Shown: positions 23,200 to 35,247 of the stretch, piece after piece
Numbering within the stretch: position 1 is the first letter of the stretch
Layout of the letters: the number at the start of each line of letters is the position of its first letter
From: Brassica napus
Taxonomy: Eukaryota; Streptophyta; Magnoliopsida; Brassicales; Brassicaceae
Length of the DNA: 64,000 bases
Reading direction: 5' to 3'
Assembly: GCF_020379485.1 (NCBI RefSeq)
Contig: NW_026015668.1
Location: 124,001-188,000, forward strand
Notes under the pieces: model-generated
Seen by the model: the letters and a program-made list of their open reading frames with translations, nothing else
The model's database searches: none
Told to the model about the DNA's origin: nothing
Program-made: the position numbers and the translations under genes

Positions 23200-23213
23200 C
23201 CATTGAGGGCTTT
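23143..23213. repeat. Poly(T) tract flanked by a direct repeat
   Basis: The phrase TTTATCCATTGAGGGCTTT occurs on both sides of a run of about 36 T. This may be a duplicated target around a poly(A) tail read from the other strand, the relic of a retroposed sequence. Replication slippage is the alternative. A (TA)n run follows at about 23240-23262. Confidence 0.5.
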
Positions 23214-24244
23214 CTATAGACCAGAACGTCGGATTTCTTATTATATATATATATATATATATATTAGGTTTCAAAATCTTTATGCGTGTAAATCTTGTCG
23301 TTCAAAATTTATGCAGACTTCATGACGATGAAATTTGCATGCACATGTAGGGTAATACGTTAGTGTGTGTTTTGTTTAGATATTCTACAAGTTGTGCTAG
23401 CGATTGCTTTGGTGAGAAAGTGAGAACTGTATATTAAATTAACAAGAAAAAATGGAAAATCAGAATCGGATACACATAAGAGGACGTAGTAGAAATTTGA
23501 AAATAAAACCCTTTTTTATTAAAACTAGGTGACCGGCCCGCACAGGGTGCGGGCTTAAGAAAATTCAAAATAAGGAATAAATATTATATAGTTTTTAGAA
23601 GTAACGGCTTTTACAACATAATACCACCGTCTTTGGGAGAATTCATCAGCTATGGAAAAAAGCTGGTAGTCAATATTTAAGATGGACGAGAGGGAACAAA
23701 GTAATATATGTATGAAGAGGCAGATATTGTGTGTATGTATAATTGTAACTTCACAAAATATTTTATGTGTTTAAGAAGATACTTTCATTCAAAAAATGGA
23801 ATAAATAGTGTATAGTTTTAGAAGTAACATATTTTATAGTATCATTAATTAAATTTTTATTGTATATGTGTCGTAATTCTTTATTTTAGGTGAATAATAT
23901 TATTTTTCCATAAATAATAAACAAACATTTATGTAGACATATTAAAAGAAAAATATAATAAAATTGAAAATATTATATATAAATAATATAAATTATGAAG
24001 TAAAATTCTCGATAAAGAAAGGAAAGTCAATTAGAAACCTGCAAAAAATTAAATAAATTTTGCAAGCAATTTGACGGGTTAACATTATTTGATAGATTTC
24101 TAAATTTCTAAATTTTATTGAACATGAAATAGTATTAAATTGACATACCGTCATCGGTCTCCTAACTCATCACAACCCATCTTGCAAATACAAAAATAAA
24201 TAATTGTAACAGTTTATATATTTTAAAATTTGTATTTGAAAAAA

Positions 24245-24590
24245 AAGTAGATTAAAATTACGTACCGTGACTACGGAATATTCTGAAAAACTTGTTTGTA
24301 GACAACATATTTTGGATGAATATGCGCAATCCTCCCTATCGCAAAGCCTCGTCTCCGTGGTACCTATTCTCTCGTACCTGATTTCCAAACAAATTTTGTT
24401 AGAAATAATTACAAATGTCAACTCTCTTACCTCTGGGTATTTTTTTGTTTGCTATGAACCAGGCCAAAAACATGGATTGGTTGACAGTCTTTTTGTTGAG
24501 AATACTCTCAATAGGTTCATCTTCATAAGAAAAACACCAGCTCCTGATCCGGAAGATGAAATCCAGGTTTCTCTACAGCAGTAGTACGAA
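24245..24590 (-). pseudogene. Helitron Rep/helicase fragment
   Basis: The minus-strand translation has the run SMFLAWFIANKKIPRG, close to the TMFLAWMEANKKYPEG-type block found between the Rep and helicase domains of plant Helitron proteins. Further blocks weakly follow the same order (the GLRIFIQNML region in place of IGRI.Y). Stops interrupt the frame. No Rep HUH motif or Walker motif is present, so it is only a short relic. Confidence 0.5.
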
Positions 24591-25496
24591 AATGTGTAGG
24601 AAAAGCAAGAATCCGCCACGACGACTCGCATGTAGTAATATATCTAATTAAGAAATATGAAAACATAAATTAGTAAAGATGAACGTAGACCTTAAAATGT
24701 AAAAGACAGATAAACTCTATTTGTTAATAATGTATTTATTTTATTGTAAGAAAATGAGTTATATAAATTTCATTTATGATATTATATATTTTTAAAAGTG
24801 TATACAAATATATTTTTACTAATAGTAATAGATTATTGATGTATTTTTCTATGATGATTACATTGCGTAGAATACAACAATATTGTTTTATATCTATTAT
24901 TAATAAATTATAAATAAAAATAAATATGATATATACAAAAAATATAGTAGAAAAACCCAAAAAATTTGTATGTTACATCATCCACCTAATATATATGATA
25001 TTATTGACTTAGCACTACAGTGTGACCATATATTTAACTAATTTGACGATATAATATTATAAATGAAATTTATTTTGGAGTAGATGATAGTGAGATATTC
25101 CCAAAGACACCTAGATCACCTTTTGGTCCCTTTTAGATTGACAAGATATCGCTCATGAAGTTGATTGTTCACTGATCCGATCTGCATTGATCAGTTTTGG
25201 AGAAATTATCATAACTCTTAAACCAAAGTTATAAATGAAGATCCGTTTTCGGCTATAGATAGACATATGAGTGAAGAACTTACCCTATAGTTTGGCTTCA
25301 AAATTCACTGATTTTATCATCCATTCTTCTTCTTCCAAAACATATTTGATGTGTTTCTTCTCCTTTTTAGGTGGCTATAATGACTTTTCTTTCATGGTGG
25401 ATATTGTAGGTGGTTCCGATGTCATTCCGGAAATAATTCACCACTCCATAAGCCTCTGTTAAAAGGCTCATGAAATTTCTAATAAACAGAGAAAAC

Positions 25497-25766
25497 TTAG
25501 GGTCTCTTATAATTAAACTGGGTCAAAAAAATTAAAGTTGGTATAGATTGATCATCTGATTTATAACTATTTGAAAAAGATTCTTTGGCATGCCACATTC
25601 TAGATTCACTATTTATCAGTTCTTCTGAAACGCTGATGTTATTTGAGAAAGGATCAAGATTCAAGGACTCTTGCCTTGGATTTATGTGCCTCTCAGCATC
25701 CAAACCAAAATAAAGCCTTAAAGGCACAAAAGCAGGGTAAACACTCTGAACAGCACTTTGGGTCTA
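25497..25766 (-). other. Unrecognised exon-like stretch
   Basis: On the minus strand an acceptor-like TTTTTAG at about 25766 opens a frame reading TQSAVQSVYPAFVPLRLYFGLDAERHINPRQ that continues to a stop at 25497, roughly 89 codons. The composition looks like real protein rather than a random frame. I do not recognise it. Its place inside the proposed Helitron, next to the PP2C fragment, suggests a second captured piece. Confidence 0.35.
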
Positions 25767-26054
25767 AAAAGTAGATGCGGTTTCTAACATATAAAAATTG
25801 CTCAAACAAACAGAAATGCGGCTTCAGAAATTTATTTACAAAAAAAAGGAAAAAAAAAAAAGAGAGACCGTAGCAAAAGTATTGGCATTGTTATATATAC
25901 AAACAGTGACTTTTGACGGGAACATAGAGCATAAGAGACATTTAGAGACTAAAAAAACTGAAAGGGAGAGAGAGATAGACAAAGTCTAATCTCACATTTT
26001 CACCTTCTGCCTCTGTTCTATCTCCCTACTCTTTGATTGTCACGAGTGTGTCGA

Positions 26055-27834
26055 TTATGTCGACTCTTCGACACCATTGAGCTCAGGTGATTCGGTTCCC
26101 GAGCCTGGAGTTGACTTTGATGTTGTATCAGGTTCAGTAAGGCCATTGCTGATGTATTTAGCCACTGAGAAAGAAGCAGTTGATAATTTGTCTGGTTTCG
26201 AGTCAAAGAAGAGGCAAACTACAGCGCAGTCATCGACTTTTGAAGTGGGGAACTTCCATCTCCAATTCCTCACTGCAGCTTCCACCAATGCTCGACCAGC
26301 TGTGCAACGTGTTGGTGCTTTCGCTACAATCTCCACAACTTCTTCATTCGTTAATACATCCCATATCTAGCAAAGTTTCAAGAACACACTTAAGAGACCA
26401 AATAGTTTTGTACCTCTATTATATGCATTTATTCAGAACTATTGGACTTTTACTAATACTATATCATTGACAGTGTGATATCTCTTACCCAATCAGTTGC
26501 CAAGACAACAAATTCATCTTTCTCAGTGAGGCGTCGGTAGGACACGTCAGGCACAAAAATGAGACCAAAGTCCTTAAGGCAAAAATCTCCAAAAGCACGC
26601 GCCATGGCCAGACCAGGTGAGTTGTGGTTAGGAAGCCAGAGGCGGGCAACTCCTGGTTCATCCCCGAGAGCAAATATACGTCCTTTCCATCTCTTTATCC
26701 TTGCTGCTTCAGCTGGTAACATCATAACTCCCAACTTTAATTGATAAAAACCAAATTATCTTCTCAAATGCTTAAAAGCTAAAACTAAAGTTTCCTCACA
26801 GTAGTTCCGTAAGAAGAACTTAAGGATGATGGAACTGGTTATAAAAACCTTTGTGAAGATGAAGATGTAGCAGTAAAATAACCTGGAACATCTGGTTTGA
26901 TATCTTCAGTTAACTGAAAAGGAACAAGTTTATTCTCTTTATTCCTCGTACCCAATACTGCTCTTGAATCCCCAATGTTTCCAACAACAAGATGTTGACC
27001 CTAAACCAAATAACCCAAAGAACAAAAAAAAAATATAAATGAAAAGGACTTTTCGCAATAAAACTCAGACACAACATGAGAATATTTGGTCCAACTATCT
27101 ACCTGCTTAACCATAGTAACTGCAGTAGTACCACTACAAAAGCAATCAACATCCACTTGCATCTTCAATTTCTTGTCCATGAATCTGTAGGCTTTAACAA
27201 TCGAGGTCAACAGCATCTGAACCATATCCTGATCCTTGTTGTAGACTTGGGATTCACCATTAGCAGATATTTGCACAAGGCTGTCAGAGGTCATTCTGTC
27301 AGCAGTGTTGAGGCTGATCTCTTTAAGAACCTCCTCGCAGGAGAGATAGGACTCCAAGTGAGAGCCTAATTTGAGCGGAAGCAAATTCTTGACTCTCTTT
27401 GCGATAACGTGATCGTAAGGACCATGTCCATCAAATACACCAAAAAATACAGTGTCCTCCATTGACCCAAAATTCTGAAATATTTCAAAAATAAAATCAA
27501 ATATTCAGCTGAGTGACACTAAGCCTATACAACTTATTAAAAAGATAAAACTTCAAAAAGTTATATATTTGACAATTAAACCAATGGTCCTTGGAGTAAA
27601 ACATTTGATGGCATACTTTTAGAAAGTAAATGAAGATAGTTATATAGAACTTACAGCAACAAGAACTATATTGAAGTAATACATTTAATGAGAATGTACA
27701 CATACTAATTAACAAAATTGGTTTTAACAGAACAAACGCACCTCCCAGACAATCATGGCGTCCTGGTTAGGACCTTTCTTGCCCTGTTGGGAGAAGAGAG
27801 ACGCATGATCGGTAGAGCCATTCAAGAATTTGCA
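26055..27834 (-). pseudogene. Protein phosphatase 2C, 5'-truncated
   Basis: PP2Cs remove phosphate from Ser/Thr using two metal ions. Minus-strand exons: 27834-27742 (FLNGSTDHASLFSQQGKKGPNQDAMIVWE), 27474-27103 (metal-site MEDTVFFGVFDGHGPYDH, then DCFCSGTTAVT), 27000-26883 (VGNIGDSRAVLG), 26712-26489 (PGLAMARAFGDFCLKD) and 26366-26055 (IWDVL, KVDDCAVVCLF, natural stop). It resembles the Arabidopsis group around At1g16220/At3g02750. Homology begins abruptly, with an in-frame TAA at 27835-27837. The N-terminal exon with the start codon (usually myristoylated MG in this group) is missing. The DG before IWD reads DW. Otherwise the frame is open across all splice sites. It sits in the proposed Helitron. 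Confidence 0.8.
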
Positions 27835-27964
27835 TTATAAGACCTTGGTTGTTTTCTATATATATACAGTCGATTTATTTCTCATATTAACGACGCACAA
27901 TAATTTGCATAATAAATAAATCAAACGGTTAAAGAAAGATATTAAATGTGTATTGTGAATAAGT

Positions 27965-28134
27965 GATTTGCATATTTAATGATTTCAACTTGCGCAAGTA
28001 ATCCATATCAGAAAGGTAAGTTATTAAAAACAAATTTTGTCAATAAGTTATTTGCATATTTAATGATTTCAACTTGCGCAAGTAATCCATATTAGAAAGG
28101 TAAGTTATTAAAAACAAACAACCTAATTAAAAAA
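27965..28134. repeat. 85-bp tandem duplication
   Basis: A unit starting ATTTGCATATTTAATGATTT is present at 27965 and again at 28050, nearly identical for about 70 bases. A weaker third piece (ATGCGCAAGTTT) appears near 28170. It lies upstream of the PP2C fragment, inside the proposed Helitron. Confidence 0.7.
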
Positions 28135-28469
28135 ATTAAAATATTTTCTAAGCAAATGTAATTAATATGATATCAACATGCGCAAGTTTACTGTTTGAAT
28201 AATAAGGAAAGTTTTTAATATTTGTTTTAGTTCTAAATCTTGCCCAAGGCTAAATTAAATCGATAATTATTATCCCCTAGCTATATATGGGCTTAACGAA
28301 ATTGACAATAGTTTTGGGCTTGTCTACATAAGCGATTGATTTAAATAAATGAAAAATAAAATTCAAAAAAATCGACAAATAGAATTATAACAATTTTTCT
28401 GAGAAGCTCTATATTAATGTCATGTCAGCAGAAATCACTAAAGTGACTTCTCTTTTAATATATAGGGGA

Positions 28470-31400
28470 TATGAGCACTCCTAGAAACTAACTTTATCCT
28501 CATATGTTATTAATCAAAATATCATTTTCTATAGCTTTTTTCATACATTTTAACTAAAAATCCTCTTTTCACTAACATAATTACATGCATTGCCAATGTT
28601 ATAGACCAACTTTAGTAGATATTTGTAAGCGTTGGTGCATCAACAATTCTTTATCATGGTTATGTTTCTAGAACGTGTTTAATTACAATGTCCACATAAA
28701 CCGCATAGATATAAAATAAATTATAGTTATATAAATATATACAAAATAATTATATTATATAGTTGATATGGTTGTATTGTCTACGAACAAAATAATTATA
28801 TATATTTGATATGGTCGTATTATCTAAAGATAGTTATACAAATAATTATATTATTTTAATACCTGAAGATTGAAAATAATATTTTTTGTAGATCTTCGCA
28901 TTGTCTAAAAAAAAATCTCTAATGTTAGTAAAAACAATTTGGTACATAAAGATATCAAGAATAAATATTTCGGCTTAACAATATATGAAGGAGTAAATTT
29001 TGGCTTAAATGATTCATAATTCAATATTGCAAATTAAAGTACGAAACATTACATTTAGTTGATAATATCTAATGAGGAGGCAATTAAATCGTTAAGGTAC
29101 ATCCCATATTTACTTTAGCTCATGAGTAAAATCGATGACTTTGGGAACGAAGTTTCGTCCTTATCATGAACATTCATTTTTGATGAAATTAATGAAATCA
29201 TGAATAAATATTTTACATGTTTGTATCTTCGAAATGGTCTCATTATGTTCTTACATCGTGTTAGAACATATAATATTTTCACATTTGGTGAGATTATACT
29301 ATATCTGTTTTCTTTGTAGCAATATAAAATCATTGATAACTTGATTCAATTAATTATATTCGTTTCAAAAGAGTTGTGGTTGATTCAAATTTTTAAATAC
29401 AATAACTATATGTAAATTAACTTATTTTTCTTTCCCTTGATGAATTTGTGTGATCCGTGGCTATATGTAAGGTAAGTTGAAAGAGAAAATCTTTAATTTT
29501 TAACAAATTGCGTGATCAGTAGGGTATATGGTGTGTTAAGGAGATTTAGGTGATACTCTTGGATCGCAAGTTTTGGTAAATTAATTCGTGAATATTTGTT
29601 ATAATAATTAAGATACAATTTCATGGTATGAAATATATTGAAAGATTTACACTTTAAGTCACATTTCATCTTTTATATTACACTATTAGACACTTTTCAC
29701 TCTTGAAACACTTTTTCTTAACTTTTCATTCTCTCCTAACTAGTTTAGTTACATCCTTTTGGAAAATTCACCCAACTAAAAAAAATAATTCTAAAACATT
29801 TTTCTCCTTCTCTTTCCTAACTCCTTCTAACTAAGCGTGTATTCACCGCCACACCCACCACCAATACATATGAACACCACCACCACCACCACCACACCCA
29901 TATCTTTAACTGCCGCCTCTATTGCTCCATCCCAACCCACCGGACCCAAATCACCGTCGGACCAAAACCCACATCCACCACCAATCACAACACCAATATC
30001 ACCTGGTCCATATCCACCAGCCGTCGCCAAATTTCTTCTTCATCACCGTAACTCATCAAGATCTCATTTTTAAAGGTTTAATGTCTGATTTCAATTAGTA
30101 CTAAATAGATCTATAATTTTGATGTCAAAATAACTTGAAACACACAAAGTTTGGTGATTTAAAACGAAACCATGGTTGACGGCCGTACCTTTTTTCACAG
30201 AAAACCTAAGCATGAATCGTGAGGTAGAAGATGATGTATTTACGCTTTTCCCATTAATGAGAAAAAATGGTCTCGTAGAGTTTTTTTTGGTAACAGGTCT
30301 CGTGGAGTTTTGAACATGGATATGATAGCTAACAGCCTCTTCCTACCACTTGACCACATTTTGCAATTGGTTTTCATCACTTAAACTATTAATATAATAC
30401 AAATAGAATTTGTCAAAAAATGAACTAAATTAAGATGGTAAAACCATAAAAATGCAATTTATACACTTGAATGAAAATTAAAATAATATAGATTTACTTA
30501 AAAACCTATAAATCATTCAAATCATTGGATATCATTACTTATGCGATGTACATTTGGACCGGTGTATATGCGATTTTTTGTGAAACATTGTACATGTGGA
30601 CAGTAAAAAATATGTGTACATAGTTTTTCATCATCATCTTCGTTTAAATGGATTTTTCCATTTTTAAAGGTTAGTTTCAGAAAGACAAACATACATATAG
30701 ATACTTATGCGCGTGTACATTTATATTTTGTAAAATAAGACATAGAAATTGTATAATTATCTTGTTTCGATCTCCAGAAACTCGGGTTGTCCACATGTAC
30801 ATTAAGTGCATATGATATCCACAGTTAAAATGTCCACATGTACATCAAAGTATATAGTCTATTTAATTAGAAGTTCATTAGGTGAACAGACAAACACAAT
30901 TTTATGATACATTGTTTAATAATATATAGTGTACACATGTGACGATGTACACATGTACACATGTGAAGATGTACACATGTACACATGTGACGATGTACAC
31001 ATGTACACATATAATCTTTGTACACATGTAAACTTGTACAAATTTTTATTTTGATTATCATGACTCCCTAGTTATTTCTTAGAGTGAAATAATCTATTAA
31101 AAATTTTAAATGGTTACATTTGTGATCTTTATTCGAACGGGTAATTTTATAATGTGTACATGTGAATATTGTCTAAGTTAAATGGTGTATATGTGAATCA
31201 TTGTACATGTGGATCACAAAATTTAGTGTACATAGTGTCGCGTACATATGTTTTTAATGGCATTTAGCATATCCATTGATATCTTACAATTTTTAATGGT
31301 ATATAGCATCTCTTTTAGCATACCCATTGCATTTGTGTTTCATTTGCTTATAAAAGAGGTTAAAGTGCACATCTGGAAACTTGAGATGAAATGAAAAGGT

Positions 31401-31960
31401 TTTATTTTGGCAAATCAGAAACATCTGGGCATAAAGTGAAATACAACAAAACGACAGGGACCAAGGTACCAAAATCATAATATTTTCTGGGTCTAGATTG
31501 CACAACTAAAAGTATCAGGGCAAATTCCTAAAGCAAAATTGAACAGATTAGAAGTTTGAGACAAATTGGAGAATAAGCAAGAGTTTGAGGACCATATGTG
31601 ACAATAATCCAAAGTTGACCATTGTTGCTCCCATCAAGCTTTTCTTCGATCTGCAACTGATGCGACACAGCCCCGGTCCCGAGCCTGAAGACCACGACGA
31701 CGAGGAGATGACTTGACCCTGATACGGATTGCGTAGAGCTCTGTCAGAATGGAGCTTGCCTTTTTAGGTCGCGGACAACGAAGCTCTCCGGCTGTCCGTC
31801 ACGTTTTGCTTTCTCAATCGTCATCTCCTCCGGTGCTATCGCGGCTGAGGAGAGACTCGAAAACGATGACCATGTTGCCATCTACCATGGTTTTTTTCAA
31901 TCTGCATTTTAAAGCTTTTTACAGTGGTGAGATGGAGAAGATGTAGCGGAAAAAAAGATC
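28470..31960. other. Spacer, no convincing gene
   Basis: AT-rich spacer. Between 29830 and 30070 a short Pro/Thr-rich open frame contains a (CAC)n microsatellite (about 29876-29896); it has no domain and I do not call it a gene. From 30540 to 31250 the sequence is unusually rich in TGTACA/ACATGT phrases, with a 24-bp tandem array inside. At 31749-31946 a 65-codon frame with no known domain ends just before the Harbinger insertion. Confidence 0.45.
30926..31015. repeat. 24-bp tandem array of palindromic ACATGT units
   Basis: GATGTACACATGTACACATGTGA-type units start at 30944, 30968 and 30992 (period 24), with partial units on both sides. Each unit contains nested palindromes (TGTACA, ACATGT). 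Scattered copies of the same hexamers extend from about 30540 to 31250. Confidence 0.8.
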
Positions 31961-32297
31961 TTTAGGGGGTGGTATTGGATCCAGGAATATAATTGAATTT
32001 GAATGAATTCATATGTAAAAGCTTCTGCAGTATTTTAAAAGAATTGATCAGATTTTAATGCATTGATCCAATTCTTTTTTTTATGATGGATTTTAAAGGA
32101 GTATACATAAATTTGATAGAATACTAATTCCTCTAAATTCTATGAAATTGTTGAATTGTATATTTTAAAAATTTCACGAATAAAATATTTAATATTAAAA
32201 CTGAAAGAAAAATAATAATAAGTACTACAATATTTTATTGAGTGTAGCAATTTTATTATAAAATCATAAAACTAATAAATAAAATCTATGGATCATC

Positions 32298-33708
32298 TTA
32301 ACTCGTAGCATCTCTCCACATATCTTCTGCTATAGTCTTTCTCCAAGTATTTGCATTTTCTCTATCTTGCTCGTGTGTTCCTAAAGGTTTTTGAACAACT
32401 TGATTCGTAGTCGTTGCGGATTGTTGAGTGTCTTCTTCAGCAGGAAATTCACCAACATCTGATCGGCATTTTTTACGAAGGAAGTTATGCAACGCTGCAC
32501 ATGCTAATACTAATCCAACTTGTTTTTTGTAAGAAAAAAGAGGTGCAGATTTAAAAATCGCAAACCTCGATTTAAACATTCCAAATATCCTTTCGATCAC
32601 ATTTCTCAAACTAGCATGACGAAGATTGAATAATTCGGATGCAGTGCTAGGATCACATCCTTGGCCAGTCCATTCTTGTAGATGGTATCGAACACCACGA
32701 AATGGAGCCAAAAAATTGACTCGATTTGCAAAGCCACAATCAACTAGATAGAATTTACCTAAAATGTATAAAAGATAAATATTAATAATTGTTAGACATG
32801 TAATTTATAAATAAATTGTAAACTTTTACCTTCTGGCACTTGGAAATTGTCTGTTCTTCTAGTTAAAGCGTCATTTAATACTTTTGAATCGCGTGCTGAA
32901 CCTTCCCATCCACTAAGAACATATATGAACTCCAAATCAAAGTTACATACAGCTAACACATTTTGTGATATTGTTCCTTTTCGGTTACGATAACTTGCCA
33001 CCTCTCGTCCAACTACCCTTGTAGGTATATGTGTACCATCTAGTGCACCTACACAATTCTGAAATAAATTAAAAAGAAAGGTTAAATCACATTTTTTTAA
33101 AAAAAATAACAAAGATGAATTAGCAGAAAATTTTAACAAAAGATGAAATAATGTACCTTAAAATATGGATAGAATCGTGTACTTTCTCTAATTTTCATAG
33201 GAACTAAACCATTTGGTTTCACCATTTGGCTTGGAGCTATGACAAGTAAAGCTTTCAAAACATGATTAAAGCTAGTGCTTATTGCAAACTTGGACCTTTT
33301 AAATGTATCCTTTACTGAGCAATATCGTGAATTTTGCCCAACAGTAAGCATGAAAATTGCAAGCATCTCTTCGACAGATATGAATCTCGTGTCATGTAAA
33401 CCAGCTTTCTCTCTCAGAATACTGGATAACTTCAGAAATACATCTGGAAACATACGGTACAACACCCGAAAATGTTGAGAATCTTCCTTTAATACCTTTT
33501 GTATGTATTGTTCTCCAAGGTTTGTGACTGGTCGACGAAGTAGACGTTCAATGAAATGTTGACCCATGATATGCTTTCTTGAGTTTTGAAACTGAGCTCC
33601 GATAGCAACCATCACCACCATAAGAAATAGACTCGCATCAAAATCATCATTATTTGTTTGATCGATATCCATCATGATGTCTTCTTCTTCGTGGAAATTT
33701 TGATCCAT
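32298..33708 (-). CDS. PIF/Harbinger transposase (DDE nuclease)
   Basis: Three exons join in frame: 33708-33157, 33058-32830 and 32758-32298, giving about 413 residues. Exon 1 holds an N-terminal helix-rich part (LRRPVTNLGEQYIQKVL, RFISVEEMLAIFMLTVGQN). Exon 2 begins NCVGALDGTHI, containing the first catalytic Asp, and includes SGWEGSARDSKVL with the second. Exon 3 has KFYLVDCGF and NLRHASLRNVIERIFGMFKSRF with the catalytic Glu. This is the HARBI1/PIF pattern. The nuclease cuts and joins transposon ends, recruited by the Myb-like partner encoded upstream at 34232-35247. Length fits the family and no lesion is seen. The ATG at 33708 is the first Met of the open frame. Confidence 0.85.
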
Positions 33709-34231
33709 GAAAAAATAACCAAGGATTATAAAATGAATCTTTAAGAAACTGAAATTTGGTTGTCGAGGTTCTCTTTTACTTTTGATTTTTGACTTTGATA
33801 TATGGGTTATATAGGAAATATGTAACGTTAAGTTCTAAATTTTAAAATTGATGGAGGTACTATTTTGTAGGGATTATATGCTATTAGTTGACTACAATAA
33901 AAACTATTTTCAAGGGCTAGTATGATATTGTTGACTAGAGCTACAACCAACACTATTTTTAGGGGATGGTATGATAACAAATCAAAAGATTTTATATTAA
34001 AGAAATAACACCAGGAATTTATCAAGAGAACACAATATGTCATACTACGACAAATGTTGTTTACTTGCAAATATGAATGATATATTGATTTCACACATAA
34101 AAAAGCTCAGACTCTTTATTATTAGAAGAAAACAAAAGACATTATTTCAAATAAGAAACTAGAAAGACTACTGCTAGTAGCACGATTATTCAAATCAAAT
34201 TAAATGCATAGCTAAAGCCTAAAATAATATC

Positions 34232-35247
34232 CTAAACATTACGTCGGATCCAACCCAAGCGTTCTTCAACCTTCATCCTAAGAAATACGTCTTTCATATT
34301 CAACGTATGAATTTTAGTTACTGCATCATAGCATATATCCTGTTCCAAGTCAGGAATCTCTTTGATTACATCCCAAACATTATTCTTTCTCTTTTCAGCT
34401 TCTTTTTCTTCAGCTTCTTTTTGATGTCTTTCTTCTCTTTGTTGCATAAGGTTCATGATATTAGTGCTCACTCCAATCATTTCAGTTAGCACCTTTTCAG
34501 AACGATCACCAGGATTAATTGACTCTGATGCATCTCCATCACCATTTGGTTTAGCTCTCTTCCTAGAAGGCAACTTTTCTTTAGAAGCTCTAAGTGTGGT
34601 TTCATTGGTTTCAGTGACATTCTCTGTATGAATCCCATCTTCTTTTTCTTGAACATCATTCTCAACTTCAAAAGCTTCAGCATTTGCATCATCACCGAGT
34701 CCAAATGAGTTGTTTCCCCTTGCTGTAGCACTTTCAAAAATGATTTGTAAGTCTTCAAAATCTTCAAAAGTGTTGTCCCGCATATTTTCCGAGTTTGGAT
34801 GTCCCTGGTGAAAATATAAAATATCAAAGTGAAACTTTCTTAAAAAGAAAAATTTTAAAAGTTAATAAAACTTTGAAGAGGAGTTACAAAAATTACCTTA
34901 AAATATTCTTTACATACTTCATCTGGAGCTGTGAATCGTTTTGTGATAGGGTCCCAGCCAAAACCAGAGCTACATCGGAAAAGCTCAGCATAACCATTAT
35001 ATTCTTTTCCCAAAGATTTCATTCGATTCATGTAATGCTTGTAACTCTTATTGCATCCAAGCTGTTTGTTTAGAACCGGTAATATCTTCGCCTCGACTGT
35101 TGTTTTGGTCATGGAGCCATTTGAATCACGCCATCCCCGCCTGATACCATCAACTAGAAGACGCATCAACAATTGATTCTCTTGAGATGTCCATTGCAGA
35201 TATCCAGCTCTAGCTTTTTTTGGTAGCGACGGTTCTCCAGTTTCCAT
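34232..35247 (-). CDS. Harbinger Myb/SANT-like DNA-binding protein
   Basis: Two exons, 35247-34897 and 34804-34232, join in frame (307 residues). The first carries the Myb/SANT-like domain common in plant PIF/Harbinger ORF1 proteins: LQWTSQENQLLMRLLVDGIRRGWRD, NGSMTKTTVEAKILPVLN, SYKHYMNRMKSLGKEYNGYAEL, SGFGWDPITKRFTAPDEVCKEYFK. The second is acidic, then has a basic patch (LPSRKRAKPNGD) and a coiled-coil-like EKEAEKRK region. The partner role is to bind the element ends and import the nuclease. It is oriented like the transposase and lies upstream of it. An unspliced message would end after VIFVTPLQSFINF. Confidence 0.8.

Larger units (their letters stand above)
23525..28469 (-). mobile_element. 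Proposed Helitron with captured PP2C fragment
   Basis: The right edge, read on the minus strand, is A|TCCCCTATATATTAAAAGAG, a typical Helitron 5' start (TC after a host A). The left edge is a GC hairpin (GCCCGCACCC/TGTGCGGGC) 8 to 9 bases before CTAG|T, the Helitron 3' signature (CTRR before a host T). Neither end has a target duplication, as expected. Inside, on the same strand, are a 5'-truncated PP2C gene, an unidentified exon-like stretch and a fragment of Helitron Rep/helicase coding sequence. I infer that the two ends belong together from strand, distance and content; two overlapping Helitrons are possible. The element would be non-autonomous. Confidence 0.6.

Noticed and set aside
24736..24960. 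74-codon minus-strand frame rich in Ile/Tyr/Leu
   Set aside because: Typical chance frame in AT-rich DNA. The hydrophobic look comes from base composition.
29837..30073. Pro/Thr-rich 78-codon frame on the plus strand
   Set aside because: It is created by a (CAC)n microsatellite and CCA-rich sequence. There is no domain, no splice context and no promoter motif.
31749..31946. 65-codon frame ending next to the Harbinger element
   Set aside because: The GC content is higher than the surroundings, but there is no recognisable domain and no upstream gene structure. I left it in the spacer description.
32760..33156. Apparent breaks in the Harbinger transposase
   Set aside because: The frame changes coincide with canonical splice sites and the joined frame is continuous; these are introns, not lesions.
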